DNA from: Atopsyche davidsoni
Taxonomy: Eukaryota; Arthropoda; Insecta; Trichoptera; Hydrobiosidae
DNA length: 64,000 nt
NCBI GenBank assembly: GCA_022113835.1
Contig: JAILWY010000023.1
Coordinates: 13,700,001 to 13,764,000, forward strand
Direction: 5' to 3'
Made by a program: the position numbers and the translations under genes. This document shows positions 21,662-35,700 of the stretch, piece after piece (the first letter of the stretch is position 1; the number at the start of each line of letters is the position of its first letter). The notes beneath the pieces are model-generated. The model saw only the letters and a list, made by a program, of their open reading frames with translations, did not search any database and was not told the origin of the DNA.

Positions 21662-24600
21662 ATGCCATTCATTTCCAAGGACTGGAGGTCCCCCGGAGAG
21701 GAATGGGTGAAGACTCAGGAAGGCTGGGAGAAGAAGAAGGTGCTGGAGTGCACCGCGCAGCTGGAGCACCACAGGTCAGAAGCCGCGGGATCGAAACGGA
21801 TCAATGCACTCGGCCGTTTCTTTGTTCGCGAAACGCTTGCCTCCGAGCGGCCGCCCCGGAGTCGGGCCTATCGATCTCCTCGCCTCCGAGGCCAGCTTTG
21901 TGACCGAACGCTTTGCCTTGCAGATGCACCGGCGCTCCTGTTCCCGGCTTCGAGTCCTCCGCCGCTCGCCCCGCCGAGCATTCGTGGTGAGTGTTCGCTA
22001 ACTATTATTCCAGCACGAATTATTTAATAACAACCGCTCGCTGTGCATTTTCTTTGTCTCGCCTTCGTCCGCCGCGGTGAGTTTTTGAGCCACTCGGTTG
22101 GGCAATAGTGTATTTCATTTTGGACCGAGATCGTCGCGCATCCCGTTGGAAAATATATCGAACAATAATATTCATTTTGGCATATTGACGTTTGAGGAAA
22201 GAAAATAGACCCCTCCCCCCGCCCCGCCCCGCCCCAGCCCCTGAACAGATGTTTGGAGTAAATATTGTGATCCCCGAGAAAACCCTCGAAATACCGATCA
22301 GCTGTTTTGAAATTATCATTTTTTTTCTGTGCCTATAACGTAGACATTTTTTATATCAACTGGAGCTTTATATGTGTGTTGGATAATAAAGAACAAGTGT
22401 TCGTTACGTAATCACCAGGGACGAAAAAATAATGAAACTTGCACCGTATGTTACGACTGAATCGTATTTTTTCCTGTGTGTTATCTGTTTTTTGAATTTG
22501 ATTATTTTGTTTAACCGTAAAAGTACTTAGTGATTTGTCAAAATATAGTCAGTACGTTTTGTTCGGTAACATCTTGCTGTAAAATATTTTTGAAAAACAT
22601 CAATTTTTGTAAACGGCACAGCTATTGATACCTATTCTTACCGCAGAATCGATTACAAAAACGGTTAACCGCTTACATATTTTTATAATAACACATTTAC
22701 TTTACAAATTGTAGAATGTTCGTGCCGTGTATATAGTGAGTTTGATTAATTGTCTCAAATGCAGAATGAGTGTTCATAATTATTAATTATGTAAGAGGAA
22801 TGAGTACATCCATCTCGAGTAGCGAGACATCCGCGAGGCGACTTTCCTTTCTAACACTTTTACTTTTGATCGCGATTGGTTCTACCGAGTACAATGAGGT
22901 ACTCGCGTGTTGTTCCCAAATGCTGGTTCGCGGGCATCACGATTAACATCAGGGAAAACTGTGAAACTAGAATAAAAAAAAATTATTCGAAAAATTCTCG
23001 TTTCTCTGTTATACAGATAACCACATTTTTCATCTGAAAAAATATTGAATTGTAAATGCTGAAAAATAATAAATCCTGGCTAACCGTTTACAAAGAAACT
23101 AAACCGTTCACCCCTGAAACTATACTCCACATATTCCAATAAATTAGTTATTTTAATTGGTTGTTAAAATATCAATAAAATGTCTAAAAATACTTCAATC
23201 ACGAAATCGACGCAGTAACCCTAAAGTGTTGTTGTATGATGGTTCAGAAATTACCGATCCCTTTATCGAAAGTAAACAATTTAAGAACATCTCTTCGTCG
23301 ATTTGGCATCTAACTTGCAATTTGATTTAGTAGTGGGTAAATATAAAAAAATGATGTGTGAAAATGGATTGAACATCCCTGGAGTACTTACGGTGTAAGA
23401 TCAGTTCAAATTGTTGCGCTGTACACAAACACGCAGAAAACGTTTGCTACATATTGCATATTGCCAAATAACCGAGAGAATTTCCCCATTAATACATCGT
23501 ACATTAAACACGAGTTACATATTAAATATCACCAATATGTATAATCAAATGAAATTGTAAAGTTAATTAAGTATTGTATTGATTTGCGCAATGGGACATA
23601 GTTTTCGTTCGTTCAAACCAGTTCACTCATAAGAGATTAATTATTTTTTACTAAGCTTAGTGTCTCGGTCAAAATGGTATCTCCTTATCCGAAAACATGG
23701 AGATGAAACAATAATCTTAAATTAAGGTTTTAAAATTCCATTTCATAAGACGCACTTACAACTTTATCATGTTTCATATGTATTCCAGCTATTTTTCTTG
23801 TGTTTGTTATATTATTCGCTCACTCGTATGCAAAGGCTTGCAAGATCGATAGAGATAGGGAAAAACACATAAGCCAATTGGCTTATGCAGAGTGGCTCAT
23901 TCGCTAGTATAGTATATACCTCAATATGTGTTATTCTGTCGTTAGAACAGAAATTCGTTTCCACGGCCTCTGCTCTGCTCGGGCCTTGTTGGTTATCAAA
24001 AATAACAACAATTTAAGCAACACATGAGGTAATAGCAATCTACTCACATATTCATAAAAAAAACTATTTCCATATTGCGACATGTTTTATCGTATCCATA
24101 CGTAATATTTTATTTAAATTAACTAAGTTAAAGTAGATACTGAAATGAATAATGGTCAGCGCTGTGCCATGGGCCTTGAAGTTAGACGGTTTCTCAGTCT
24201 GCTGGATTTTACTAATAACGGCTTATTTTCATCCGGAAATTGGCAATCGCCTAACTGACCTAGAAGCGAACCCCACCGGGCTACGCTGGAATAATATTTC
24301 TATTATATTTAACTACGATCCGTAAGTGGAAAATTCTGATACCAGCTGAGAATTATATAGTTGATTTTAGAATTTTACATAGTAGTGATTTTTCGTACCA
24401 CTAAATTATACCAGTAACTTATAGTATAAAAAAACACTAGTTTTTAATTTATGTTTTAAAATTTCAATTACTATATTTGATATCTCACTAATCTTTAATC
24501 TATATTTAATATTTCAAACTCGTTTCTTTAGCTGTTCGTAAAATTGATTTTTTGCGTTTTCATTGTGAAAAATACACACACTAAGTAGAACGCATTTTTA

Positions 24601-27600
24601 TGGCATCTCTACGTCACTCATAACTATATATATACATTTATGAATAGTTTGTTTTAGCTGTCACTTGTTCTACGTTTTACTATCTTGTAAAATATATATG
24701 CGAGCAATAAGTATTATCTCAACAAACAATCAACTCCGCTATAACCCGAGGAAAACTCCATTTTCATTCGAGTGCAACGTTGCATTACTCATTAGAATTT
24801 AAGTTTTGGTTTATTACTTTCTTCACGCATGCCGTACCATTCGGATGGGTTTTTTTTACTCACTCACTTTATTTATTGCAACACGATAACGTTTCACTTT
24901 TACACACAAGAATTAATTTTACTTTTTAAATGTGATATTCCACTGAATCGCTACAAATAAACGGGAAATAAGATTATACTGAAGTGCGCCCGCCATTTAG
25001 ATTACAGTCTTTGCCGAGCTGTAATAAGATATAATGTATTTACTATTATACTGGAACGCATTGTTATTAATGGCCAAATTTTAATATAACCGTCACCGAA
25101 GCTTAATACGTGACAATCACCTTTCGAATTCTCTTTTAGAAATATAAACTCAACACAATCTCAGTTACGTACGCAAATTGTCATAATTTCTTTGTACATT
25201 TGTTGAACATTCTTGTGTTGAAATCTGCTCTTGAAATCATAATCATTTTGAGACTTGGCGGGGAGAATACATTGTATGCATTGCTTCTTGAATTCTCTTC
25301 AAGAAATATAAACTCGACACATTCTCAGTTGTGTACGTGAAATGTCATAATGCCCTTCTTACATTTGTTTGTTGAACATTTTTTTTTTTAAATCTGATTT
25401 CGAAGTTTGTGGATCGAGAGGAGAGGAATAAAAAAAAGGGTTGAATACAAAGAAAATAAAGTATTTTAACATTTTTTTTATTATTTTTTATACCATATGC
25501 ATTGCATTGTGAAAAACGAATGTTCAGTGATAAAGTTATAATCATTATATTATTCAGCATAAATCAATTGAACATTCGTATAGTTTTAGCAGGAAGTCTA
25601 AAGGGTCAATGTCAGTTAGTAAAAGCAAAGTCGAGCGTAAGTGATCTTATAGGTAACAATTTAGTAAAGTAGAATGTAGCTAATACCATATTAGGTAAAA
25701 CAAGCTACGTGGAAACAGGTTACTATTACTGCCGTATAAATTTTTACGCTCATTGTGATGCAGATCACAGCAGCCTCTGGACTTCTCAGCAGCAAGGGTC
25801 TGTGCGTGATTCCGACAAGACAAACTGCGCCCAAGAAATATCACCTCCGTCACAATTTTTTTCACCCGAACTTATTTTTTCTGTAGAATTATTTTACCGC
25901 ACGAGACATTTGCGAGGCCGCAATTTACAGGCGAACCAATCAAATTCAGATGTAAAATGCTTCCTTAAAATTTTGGATACCTACCTTATATTTTTCAGGT
26001 CATATTTACTATAAGTCCGTATAAAATCTGGAACGCTGCCAAAGATCTTAGATTTACGTATTTGACCAGTCCATAAAGTATTTTTAAACCCAAATTCAAT
26101 ATAATTTGACCTGTGAGCAAGAAAATTTTATATATATAATTACTATGGGTGAAATAAGTTAAGTTTTTGAAGATAACTTTTCTCCAGATTCAAAGAAACG
26201 GAAATCCCGGGTTTGGATGTCTCATGGTCATGATTATCGTGTAAGGCGCTACCGCTTACTTCGTTTAATTTTATTCATAAGACGTAATTGATAACAATAA
26301 TAGCTGTACTTGTTAGCACATAAATTAAAATATATTTCGGTGGTTTACGTTACGAAAACGCTTTTTAGTGCCTGTCATCGAAAATTAATTTCTTGTAAAA
26401 GATCAAAGTCAATCACACCTTATAGTAATGATGCAAAGTTGTACAGTGTTTTCAGTATCAGTAAGATCAGTATCGGTTATGCAAGTGCCTAATCCAGAGA
26501 TCGGCTGCTGTAAATTAGATAGGTCAGCAAACCTCGAATGAGGTCACTTCAGGCTATCTAGGCCAGGGAAATGGAAGTGGGTTATCTAACAACTGCAACC
26601 AGCGCGGAGGTCCTAGCTAGAACCCACGTACACAATGCCTGTGGATGTTTTATATATATAAAGTTTACATTCAATTAGACCCCGGTTCGTAGCCAATGAG
26701 TCACCGAAGTATCTGATAATCTTGCTTTGGTACATGTTTTTATATTTTACCTACATACTGATTGAGTACAATTGAAACGCGTTCAAGATATGATAAAAAC
26801 AAATGAGTCTGTTAAAGTAGAAAAATCTGCATGGTTAATGTTAAATACGACGTAATTTTGTATTCTCTTTCAAGATGAGATGAATCTGATTCATGGGCGA
26901 TACTTAAATTTATTTTGCTTTATTACGGGATATCCCGTTTGCTTAAATTTTTCTATCTTTGTTTAGAAAGCGTGATTGCTTAGACCAGGATAGTACGGCA
27001 CGCAAAAGAAGCTGAAACCTATGGTAGATATATCATTTGATGAAAAATTACAATTTTCTTTGTTCACTTCGTTTGTTTTTTTTTGTTAAGTATTTTGCTT
27101 GTACTGTGATATAAATGTGGCTCTGAAAAATATCGAATTATATGGAATAAATTCCGCTTTCCGCTAAAGTTCTCGCAAATTTGTATAACTTAATTATTTA
27201 GTACTTAGACAATTTCACGTCATTCAATTTGATTGTTTGATTAGATTAAGTTCAAATGGTTGTCTACTATTGTTATTAAATACAAAACCCAAAAGAGTCT
27301 TTGTATGTTTTCATTCAGCCATTTCATAAAAAACTTCAGATTATTTTTTATTATTATTTAATAGCATTTAACAATCATATTCAATGTAATCAATAGCAAA
27401 CAGAGTCCCCTTGTCCAACACATAATGGCCATAAACTTGATTTTAAATTATGCTCCTCGTGACCCTCGCAAAAATATATGCACAGTGTGAACTAAAAGCA
27501 TGTATATCGGTTAATTTAAAACAAAAAAATTGGATTGAAACATATACAAAGTACATACGTGCATTCTCAAATCTCTGCTCTGCTAAACTGTGCTCTTTTT

Positions 27601-30600
27601 TACTTATATTAATTTTACAAAAGTCTATTTTATGATATTCTATATAGCAGTGGATCCTAAAGTGTACATTGAAAACAGGGTAAATATTTTTGGGGCTGCA
27701 AAAATATTAAAGCCTGCGATCTTACAGCAAAAAGTCATTGCAATATGTTGATACATATTTGAACTACACTTTTTTGATAGACAATCTCTAAAGCAATCTG
27801 TATCAGAATTCCCATGACATTTTAAAGAATAGTAAAATAATCTATAGCAAAATCACACGAAGCTGGTAGATTCACTGTAGATTGCCTTGTATTAAATGTA
27901 TTTTTTAGATCAGTATTATTTCATGTCGATATTTTAACAACTAAAGCAGCCATTAATGAAGGGTTAGAAGCTGTGACGTATTGTGCATTGTTTTTGGATT
28001 TCCCATTGTTGAGAATCGATCACCTTTCAATTATTTATGTCGACAGTATGGCTGGCGTGTAATTTCGCCTACAGTTCACTAAACGTATAGTATTGTTTAT
28101 CGTCTATTATATAAAATAATATCGGTTTAGATAGAACGTGCAGCACAGTGCCATTGACTCAAAGCTGTTTTTAAAATAATATGCCATAGCGTTTGATGCT
28201 TTGAACTTCGTGAAATATCACATCTAGCTCTAACAACATTCAAATTTAAATGTAGACTAAATAAGCATTGTGTACGACAATACAATAATTACAATTATCA
28301 AATGCTGAGATAACTAAATACACATATAACCTGCTTTAATAAATTTTTAATTGTATGATTAGTTTTTTTATTAATTAATACTCTTTTTTGTTTTCGGGTC
28401 AAAAGTAGGGGTTGGTAAAGCAAGGAATATTAAAAACATTTGATTAAGTTCATTATGCCTAGTTCACAATACTTTTTCATTATGTGTTATATCCAAACAC
28501 TACTGAACCTATACTTTTACAAATGGCGAACTTGTGCTCATACCTAAAATTAAAAAAAGATTTCATCTAGATTTTGATTTCGTTTTTTGTTTATTTTTAC
28601 GACTGTAATTTTTGTATCTTTTTTGGTGTTTTGTATCTCCTAGAATTTTCGTTTGCATATTTTATGGCGCGTTTTATATTCAATTTGCGAGTCATGGCCC
28701 GGCGGCGGTGAGTGTGGCTAGAGGCCATGTCGTATCAAACTGCATTCATCCAATTGCCGCACTTGACAGCTATTTCCATTACAAAAACCTTCACAGTCTA
28801 TGAATGTCCATTATCAATCTCCATTTTTCTATTTATTAATAGGCATTGTTTTAAAATAAAACTTTCCGGAGGTTATGTAATACAATAATATACAATAATA
28901 AAAACAAGTACTTCCTATGTAACAAGAAACGAATTTTTGTATAATGTAATCAAAGTTGTGTATGGCATATCTGAAAATTAAATCTGGATCCGAATGTTTT
29001 GCAGTTTATTGTATGCGGCGATCTCTTGATCTAAGAATCACCACAGTTCTCCTTTGTGGCCACAATTTTCATAATAGTAAACACAGCATTCTACAGCCGA
29101 TTTTCCAAGGAAAAATTAAAGGGAAAGGGGGCATTGGAAGGAGGAAGTTTACGTGGATGCGTAATTTGCGCCAGAATTATTGAGACTGGCCCAGTATAGA
29201 AATATGTTCAATCAAATGGTCACCAACCTCTTATGTGGAGAGGCGTCAGAAGAATAAGATCTCTGTGCGCCTTATTTAGATATTTTTTGCAGATCGGGAA
29301 GAGTTGCTACAAAAATCAGTTTTTTTTTTTCGTTTCAATTGTATCGCGAAATGTGCATCAATCAGCGCAATCAATACGAATTTTACTTTCATCGGCGATT
29401 GTGTGTGGCGTGCTTGCGGTTTTTCATAGTCTCGCTTGCAGCGAAGAGTCGTTACATCTTCCGAGTTCGTCGACCCGGCGGAGACGCCCGAGCCCCTGCA
29501 CTCCTTGACAAGAGACAGTTCGTGTCTTTTTATGACCGAAATAGAGCGCGGAATTCTCTTCGTTCTGGTTTTATTTTTCCTTTACCCCCGGGAATTTCCG
29601 AAGTCGCCCTTATTTTGAAACTCGTGCAAACAGAAGAGCCAGTGTTTAAAGACGCCGGCGTGCCTGCTGCGACAACAGAATTGCTACCCAAATAACGCCT
29701 GTATGGCGAGCAGTCCACGTGTAAAATGCACCACATGCCTTGCAAACAAAGAATGTACTAGCATATATTTAAAAAAATCCTAAAATTCACAATACAGTTG
29801 TACCGAGTTAAGTTCCATTAATATTAACCCGATCATCATACGTATTATTTGTTATGAGACTGCAATCAGACACTCAAAAATATGAACGGAATAAGCTTTA
29901 TTATTTATTTTTTTAACATATTTTATATTGATGTATTTACTATATCCACCAAAACTAATTTCATTTCAAGAAAATCTTTAAATTTTTTTAGAATATTTAC
30001 TTTGAGAAAAAACTTAGAATTACATTTAACGAATTTCCAATACAAAATATAAGTCACTTGACCTTTGTTGCTAAACTCTTGCGGTAATACTACATTGCTA
30101 ACTAACCAGATGACTATTATACTAGAAAAATCGTCAATCTGAATTAAATATGGGTATATAAAGCCCTTGGTATGATAATAATCCAAAAAAATTATTGGCA
30201 ACTTTATCCGTCACAAAACTCAAATTAAACAAATTTCATTTGAAATTGATTTAAATTAATAAGAGTCTTATTAGTTTTTGGTTCACTATTGTTGACATAT
30301 TGTGCATGCAATTAATCAAACTGCATTCCCAGATTATGCATCTACCGAGTATGTTTTAAGTTATAAATTTAATCAATTAATTATCGCATTATTTTGACAG
30401 CTTTGACATTTACATATTAACACAGCATGATTCATAGAATGACATTAAAAATAAAATACACCTTCCTTATAAATAACATAAAGTTTTTTCTATTAAAATT
30501 ATTATTTTAGATTTAGTAACTTTGAATATCACTCTAAATTATTTAATATTTTAAATATGACGTGCAATGAAAGCTTTTTTTTTTTATATTTGTTGTAATA

Positions 30601-32658
30601 CCGACACTCGAGATAAAACAAATTAATATGTTGCCGATCTACTTATAAATATAATCACATACTCGAATTCAATGCACCCAATTGTACTGAGTAGCATATC
30701 TACTGGTACTCACAAGTATAGTAGATGGCTCATTCGTTGTGCGTATCATTTAAAATATTTTAATAAATCTTGAATTTATAAATACTCGAACTCAAAGCGT
30801 CCAATTGTACTGATCGATGTATCCACAGACATACTGAGGCAAATCTAAAAGAGGAGCAATTAAAAAGATATCAAGTCGCCCGCGCCTTGCGTGGCTGATT
30901 CACTGTTATTAAATTGCGTCATCCGAGCCTCTTCTCCCGTGGCTCGCCTGACATCCTCTCTAAATTACAGAATCTCTTGTCATTTTTGTGGCATGATAAA
31001 TAATTGAGTGCGTGTGTCTATTTTTTAAAGTAAAAAATATAACTACAATGACAGATTTGTAGGAATAAAATGAAACACCAAACGTGTCACAAAGTCCAGA
31101 AGGGTTGCTCTGGTAGTTCGATGTTTGCGCGGCTTGCAGGAAGATGATACTATGAAACTTCTGTTGGAAAATACAAGATTATATCTGCGAGTTACTTTCG
31201 TATCTATGATTGAAAATCGAAATGAAAATAAATAAAATGTTGATCGGGACGCCACCGGCTGAAAAATATTCAGCTTCGATTTGGGTCCCGATTTTCTCGT
31301 GACGCTATTTCCGTTTATTTTATTTATGGACACATGACTTTTGGCATGTAGAAAATTTTAAAGACAATGAACACACATAAATAAATATACAGAGTTCAAA
31401 TAAGATCGCAATAGTTAAAAGCTGTGTACATGCATCGCTGTTCTGTCAGGTAATACACACAAGTAAATAAAAAAAAATACAATGAAATTCCTCGAAAAAA
31501 ATCATGTATGAGAAGAGAAATTAATTTGTCGAGCAATGTATTTTTCAACGTGTGTATTTAATAAATTAAACTTATTTAAATTAGAATTAACTTGATCCGT
31601 TGTAATATATGACCACATATCGTACCCTTTTGTGTATACTCCCCTGCGCTTGCCACTAAGCTAAGGAGCAACCATCCTAACTGAAAAATACAACTCAAAT
31701 TCATGACACGAGAATCTTATTCATTTGTTGTTTTTCTTTTGGATTTTTTTACCAAGAATTTTCTCTAAAATATTTTCTGCCTTAGATAATTTGTTAGTCA
31801 ACATTTCAAAAAATTCAAAGGAGTACAAGACCGATATGTTGATTTTAGCTGTGTCACAGCACGCATTTAATAAGTCATTAGTTTTAATATTCATCCAGTA
31901 GTGTGGCAAGACGCTTTGGATCGACGCCGTTGTATTGGTATTCTTGCTATAGCTAATTGAATCGTGAGCATATACTACACAGATGCAGAAACATTCACAT
32001 GTTGCAGCATCAAAAATTATGAAAACATGTTAATCCAACTTTAAAAAGCACAAGCCTTGAAGTGAAATCATAATTACTCCAGAGCCGAATTCCCGGATCC
32101 CTCGTTTCACAGTCCGGATGTCTGGCGAAAGAAAAATTATCACAACTTGAAAATAACTTGTCTTTAGTAATTTTTAAGTGGTTAAAATTTAAACGTGTTT
32201 ATTTCGCGTCCTCCTTTGTGTTTTATTACAATCGGAGACAGGCCGCGATCATCGTCTGATTACTTTAAATTAGATTTCCTGTGAAGCCTGGGCTTTATTT
32301 CGTACACACTGTGCGTCTTGCACGTTTTCAGCTAAATTAGATAATAAAAAATATATTCACGTTTTCGTGTGGATCGACCGATTTTTAATGTTTTCAAAAC
32401 TGCTGGTGAAATTTGCTCGTTTGTGTGTTATGAAATGATTACGAAAGTATGCATTTATAGTAAATTGCTATCCAATTCGAAGAAAAACTATTGCAACCTA
32501 TTTTAGTAATGTAACAAATAACTAAGATTTAAAAAATAAAGACTTTACGAAGAAATAAAATATATTTATAACGTCTTCCTCATCACTATACAACTATTTT
32601 TATGTTAAATAATAAACACTTTTGTTCATTTAGTTTTAATGGAAAACAGATTTTAACC

Positions 32659-32706
<48 letters not shown>

Positions 32707-35700
32707 ATTCTATATATATATATAGAATATCATACTCCGGTAGCGTGCAATAGTAGTAATAATACACGCAGTCTTATCCGCTCAGCTTGAATCCACATTA
32801 TAAATATTATGAATTGACATTGGTATTTACAAATGACAAGAACCTTTCAGTGCTTCAGACGCGTCCAACTATCCTTTCGCAATTTCAATAACTGACTATC
32901 CGAAACGTTTGCATTATACAATAATTTGCAAAGCACACTACTGAAACGTTATACTATAACCTTTCAAGATTGCAAGATTTGCATTTAATCTGCAATTTTT
33001 TTAAAATTAATCTCATAAAACTTGTGTCAAACCTAATGTGTACAATGTATTGTTTATTTTTCTTCCATGCTTCGTTACAAGCAAGTTTCTTTTATCTCGC
33101 AAACATCGTGACTTCGCATGCATTTTTATCAAAAACTTAGCTACAAAAATCATGTAGATATTTATTAATCTCAATATTAAAAAATCTTTGTGTTTATTTA
33201 TATTGATGCTGGATTCAAGTAAACAAAAAAAATTGTGCCACAATCAGGTATGCCTGCGTGTTGTTTAAATATTTTTTCACCATATTTTTTTCAACGTCCA
33301 TCAGACTTCGTTTCCTTTCCAAGTCCCCCGTTATTGTGATATTTTTGTAACTTGGAAATATCCCAACATAAAAGGAGAATAAATGCTTCCGGTGTGCAAG
33401 GTTCCACTTCTGGTGGCCGAGCTGGAGAGGCCTCTCGCGGCTCTGTGGCACTCGCGTGTATATAAATACTGCAGGCAATTATAAATAAACACATAACGTA
33501 CGGGTGAAATGCCTCTAAGTTCTTAACCACGTGCACATAAACTCCCCGCTATCCTTATTTTACATTAGCTCTTACTATGTTTCAAAGTAAGAGCGATAAG
33601 TAAAACGAGAACTGGGATCCTGACCGGGAAATAAAAGTGAGAATGGAGACAGCACGCAGTACGTTTAATAACTTGAGGAAAGTACTATGCTCAAGAGATA
33701 TAACACTGGAATCTCGCTGGAGATTCACCAAGTGCTATGTCGTTTCACTTCTCCTTTATGGAGTTGAAGCATGGATACTCAAGACAGCTACTATGCGAAG
33801 AATGTGGCTATATAGAAGAATCCTTAAAATACCATGAGTTGACCGCGTCACAAATGAGAGAGTCCTGCATAGAAGAAAACTCCTGACGTTGGTAAAGAAG
33901 CTGAGGCCATATTTTTCGTAACAGTAAATGTAACATCCTACAGCTGACTGTCCGAGGAAAAATTGGAAGAAGGATGTTTACATGGATGTGGAATTGGTGA
34001 GACTGGCCGATAGGATAGGATATGTCCGATGAAATGGTCACCAGCCTTCTATGAGAAGAGGCATACTGAATTTCCGAGTGAATCTAAATACTGTTTACAC
34101 CTGAAATGGCAGGTAAAGCCAACAAATGCCGTTAAGTAAAATATTGTAAAAAAAGTTTATTTTTCTGGTGGTTAGACTGTTGAGACTTGGTCGAATGAGA
34201 GATGAATCCTAAATTTATGCTATCGGGTTTGTATCTGTTTGTGTGGTCGATGACTGCTTATTTTCGTATTGGACGTGTCAATACAATTGGTTTCATTTTA
34301 ACATAGAGATAAAACAAAGTTTTAATTATTAATTTCAATACAGCACGAACCGAATCAATAAGTGCTATAAAATAAAGCATATTTTGAAAATATGTAACTA
34401 AAACTCCCAGTTATACTTTTATCTACAATAAAATACCTATAACGTGGATTGTATTTATTATTTGATTTACTTCAAAATAATTCTACAGTACTGATCAAAA
34501 TACAATCAAGTTAACAATTCTGTGATTATCATAAACGTTCAAATAAACCAAAATTTCGTGAATGATCACAACACAGCATAACTTTTGGATGTAGTCAAAA
34601 ATAATTTTTACTTTTTGGTACACAGCATTTATATAACATTTATACAATAGTTAATTATTTCCAATAATTAGATTAAGTAAATGGTTCTGTGTGCACTTAA
34701 TCTCTCTTAGAGAAATCTTGGACTCGAGTGGAAGCTCAAAAAATTGAAACTACATTAAGTGAAAGTATCACATGCAAGTGGATACGTAATCATAAAGACG
34801 AGTGTTTTATAATACTATAATGTTAATACTAACGGTGAAATCAGAAATAAATTTTCCTTTGCTTGTAGATTCTACGAATATTAATTATATATTACGTTAC
34901 CAATCTACATTGTACAAAAATACTAAACCCGAGCGTCAACAAGATGTATGATTATACATTTTCAATTCAAATTATTTATTATGCATTATGTAAAAATACA
35001 TTACATACAATATTGCATAAAAAAATATATTATTTCTAATATATCCTCTACTTTTGACCATCCTTCAACCTTTGGTTTTAAATATTTTTTCAAAATCATA
35101 CACTTGGTTGGTTCAATTTTACGTTTCATGAAGCACATTTTTAAAACCTGTACGTTGTGTACATCCGCCAAATGTATTTCATAAAATCATTAATATCTAA
35201 TATAGCCTACTTCGTGTAATAAAAAAATGCAATAATCATTTCGGACAATACGTGGAGAATAATGTATAGACTGTACCTCGTTACCTGTCTACAAGCTTCC
35301 TGTGCGTAAAACACAATGGAAAATATTTTATTATTATTGTTACTCGCTCACATTGTTCATTATTCATCTGTTTGATATTATAGTCTATTTTATTTACAAA
35401 TATATGTGCATAAATAAAACCAAAATTAATTTAAATTTAATGTAAAAACATTCAAGCAATATCCGCTTAAAAGCATTGCGTAACGTTTTACAAGAATATT
35501 TAAAGTATTGCCAATTTATGTACTTATTATTTTTTTTTAATGTATATACCTAATAGTCATTATTCACTGTAAAAATTAAATTGTCAATGCAAATATATTG
35601 ACGAGGTAATCTCAAATCACTGTGATTCTGATAGGTTACTACCTTAATTTCTTTAACGGTTTGTGGTTTTGTATTTATGTGTTGCAATAATTTTTATTTT

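Noticed and set aside
21368..22319. Several long overlapping ORFs on both strands
   Set aside because: Stop-poor frames from high GC content around the promoter and exon 1. Only the MPFISKDW exon has family support.
29435..29520. Possible cassette exon of the F-box gene
   Set aside because: Joined in phase to exon 1 it reaches a stop after about 25 codons, and the known exons already join in phase without it.
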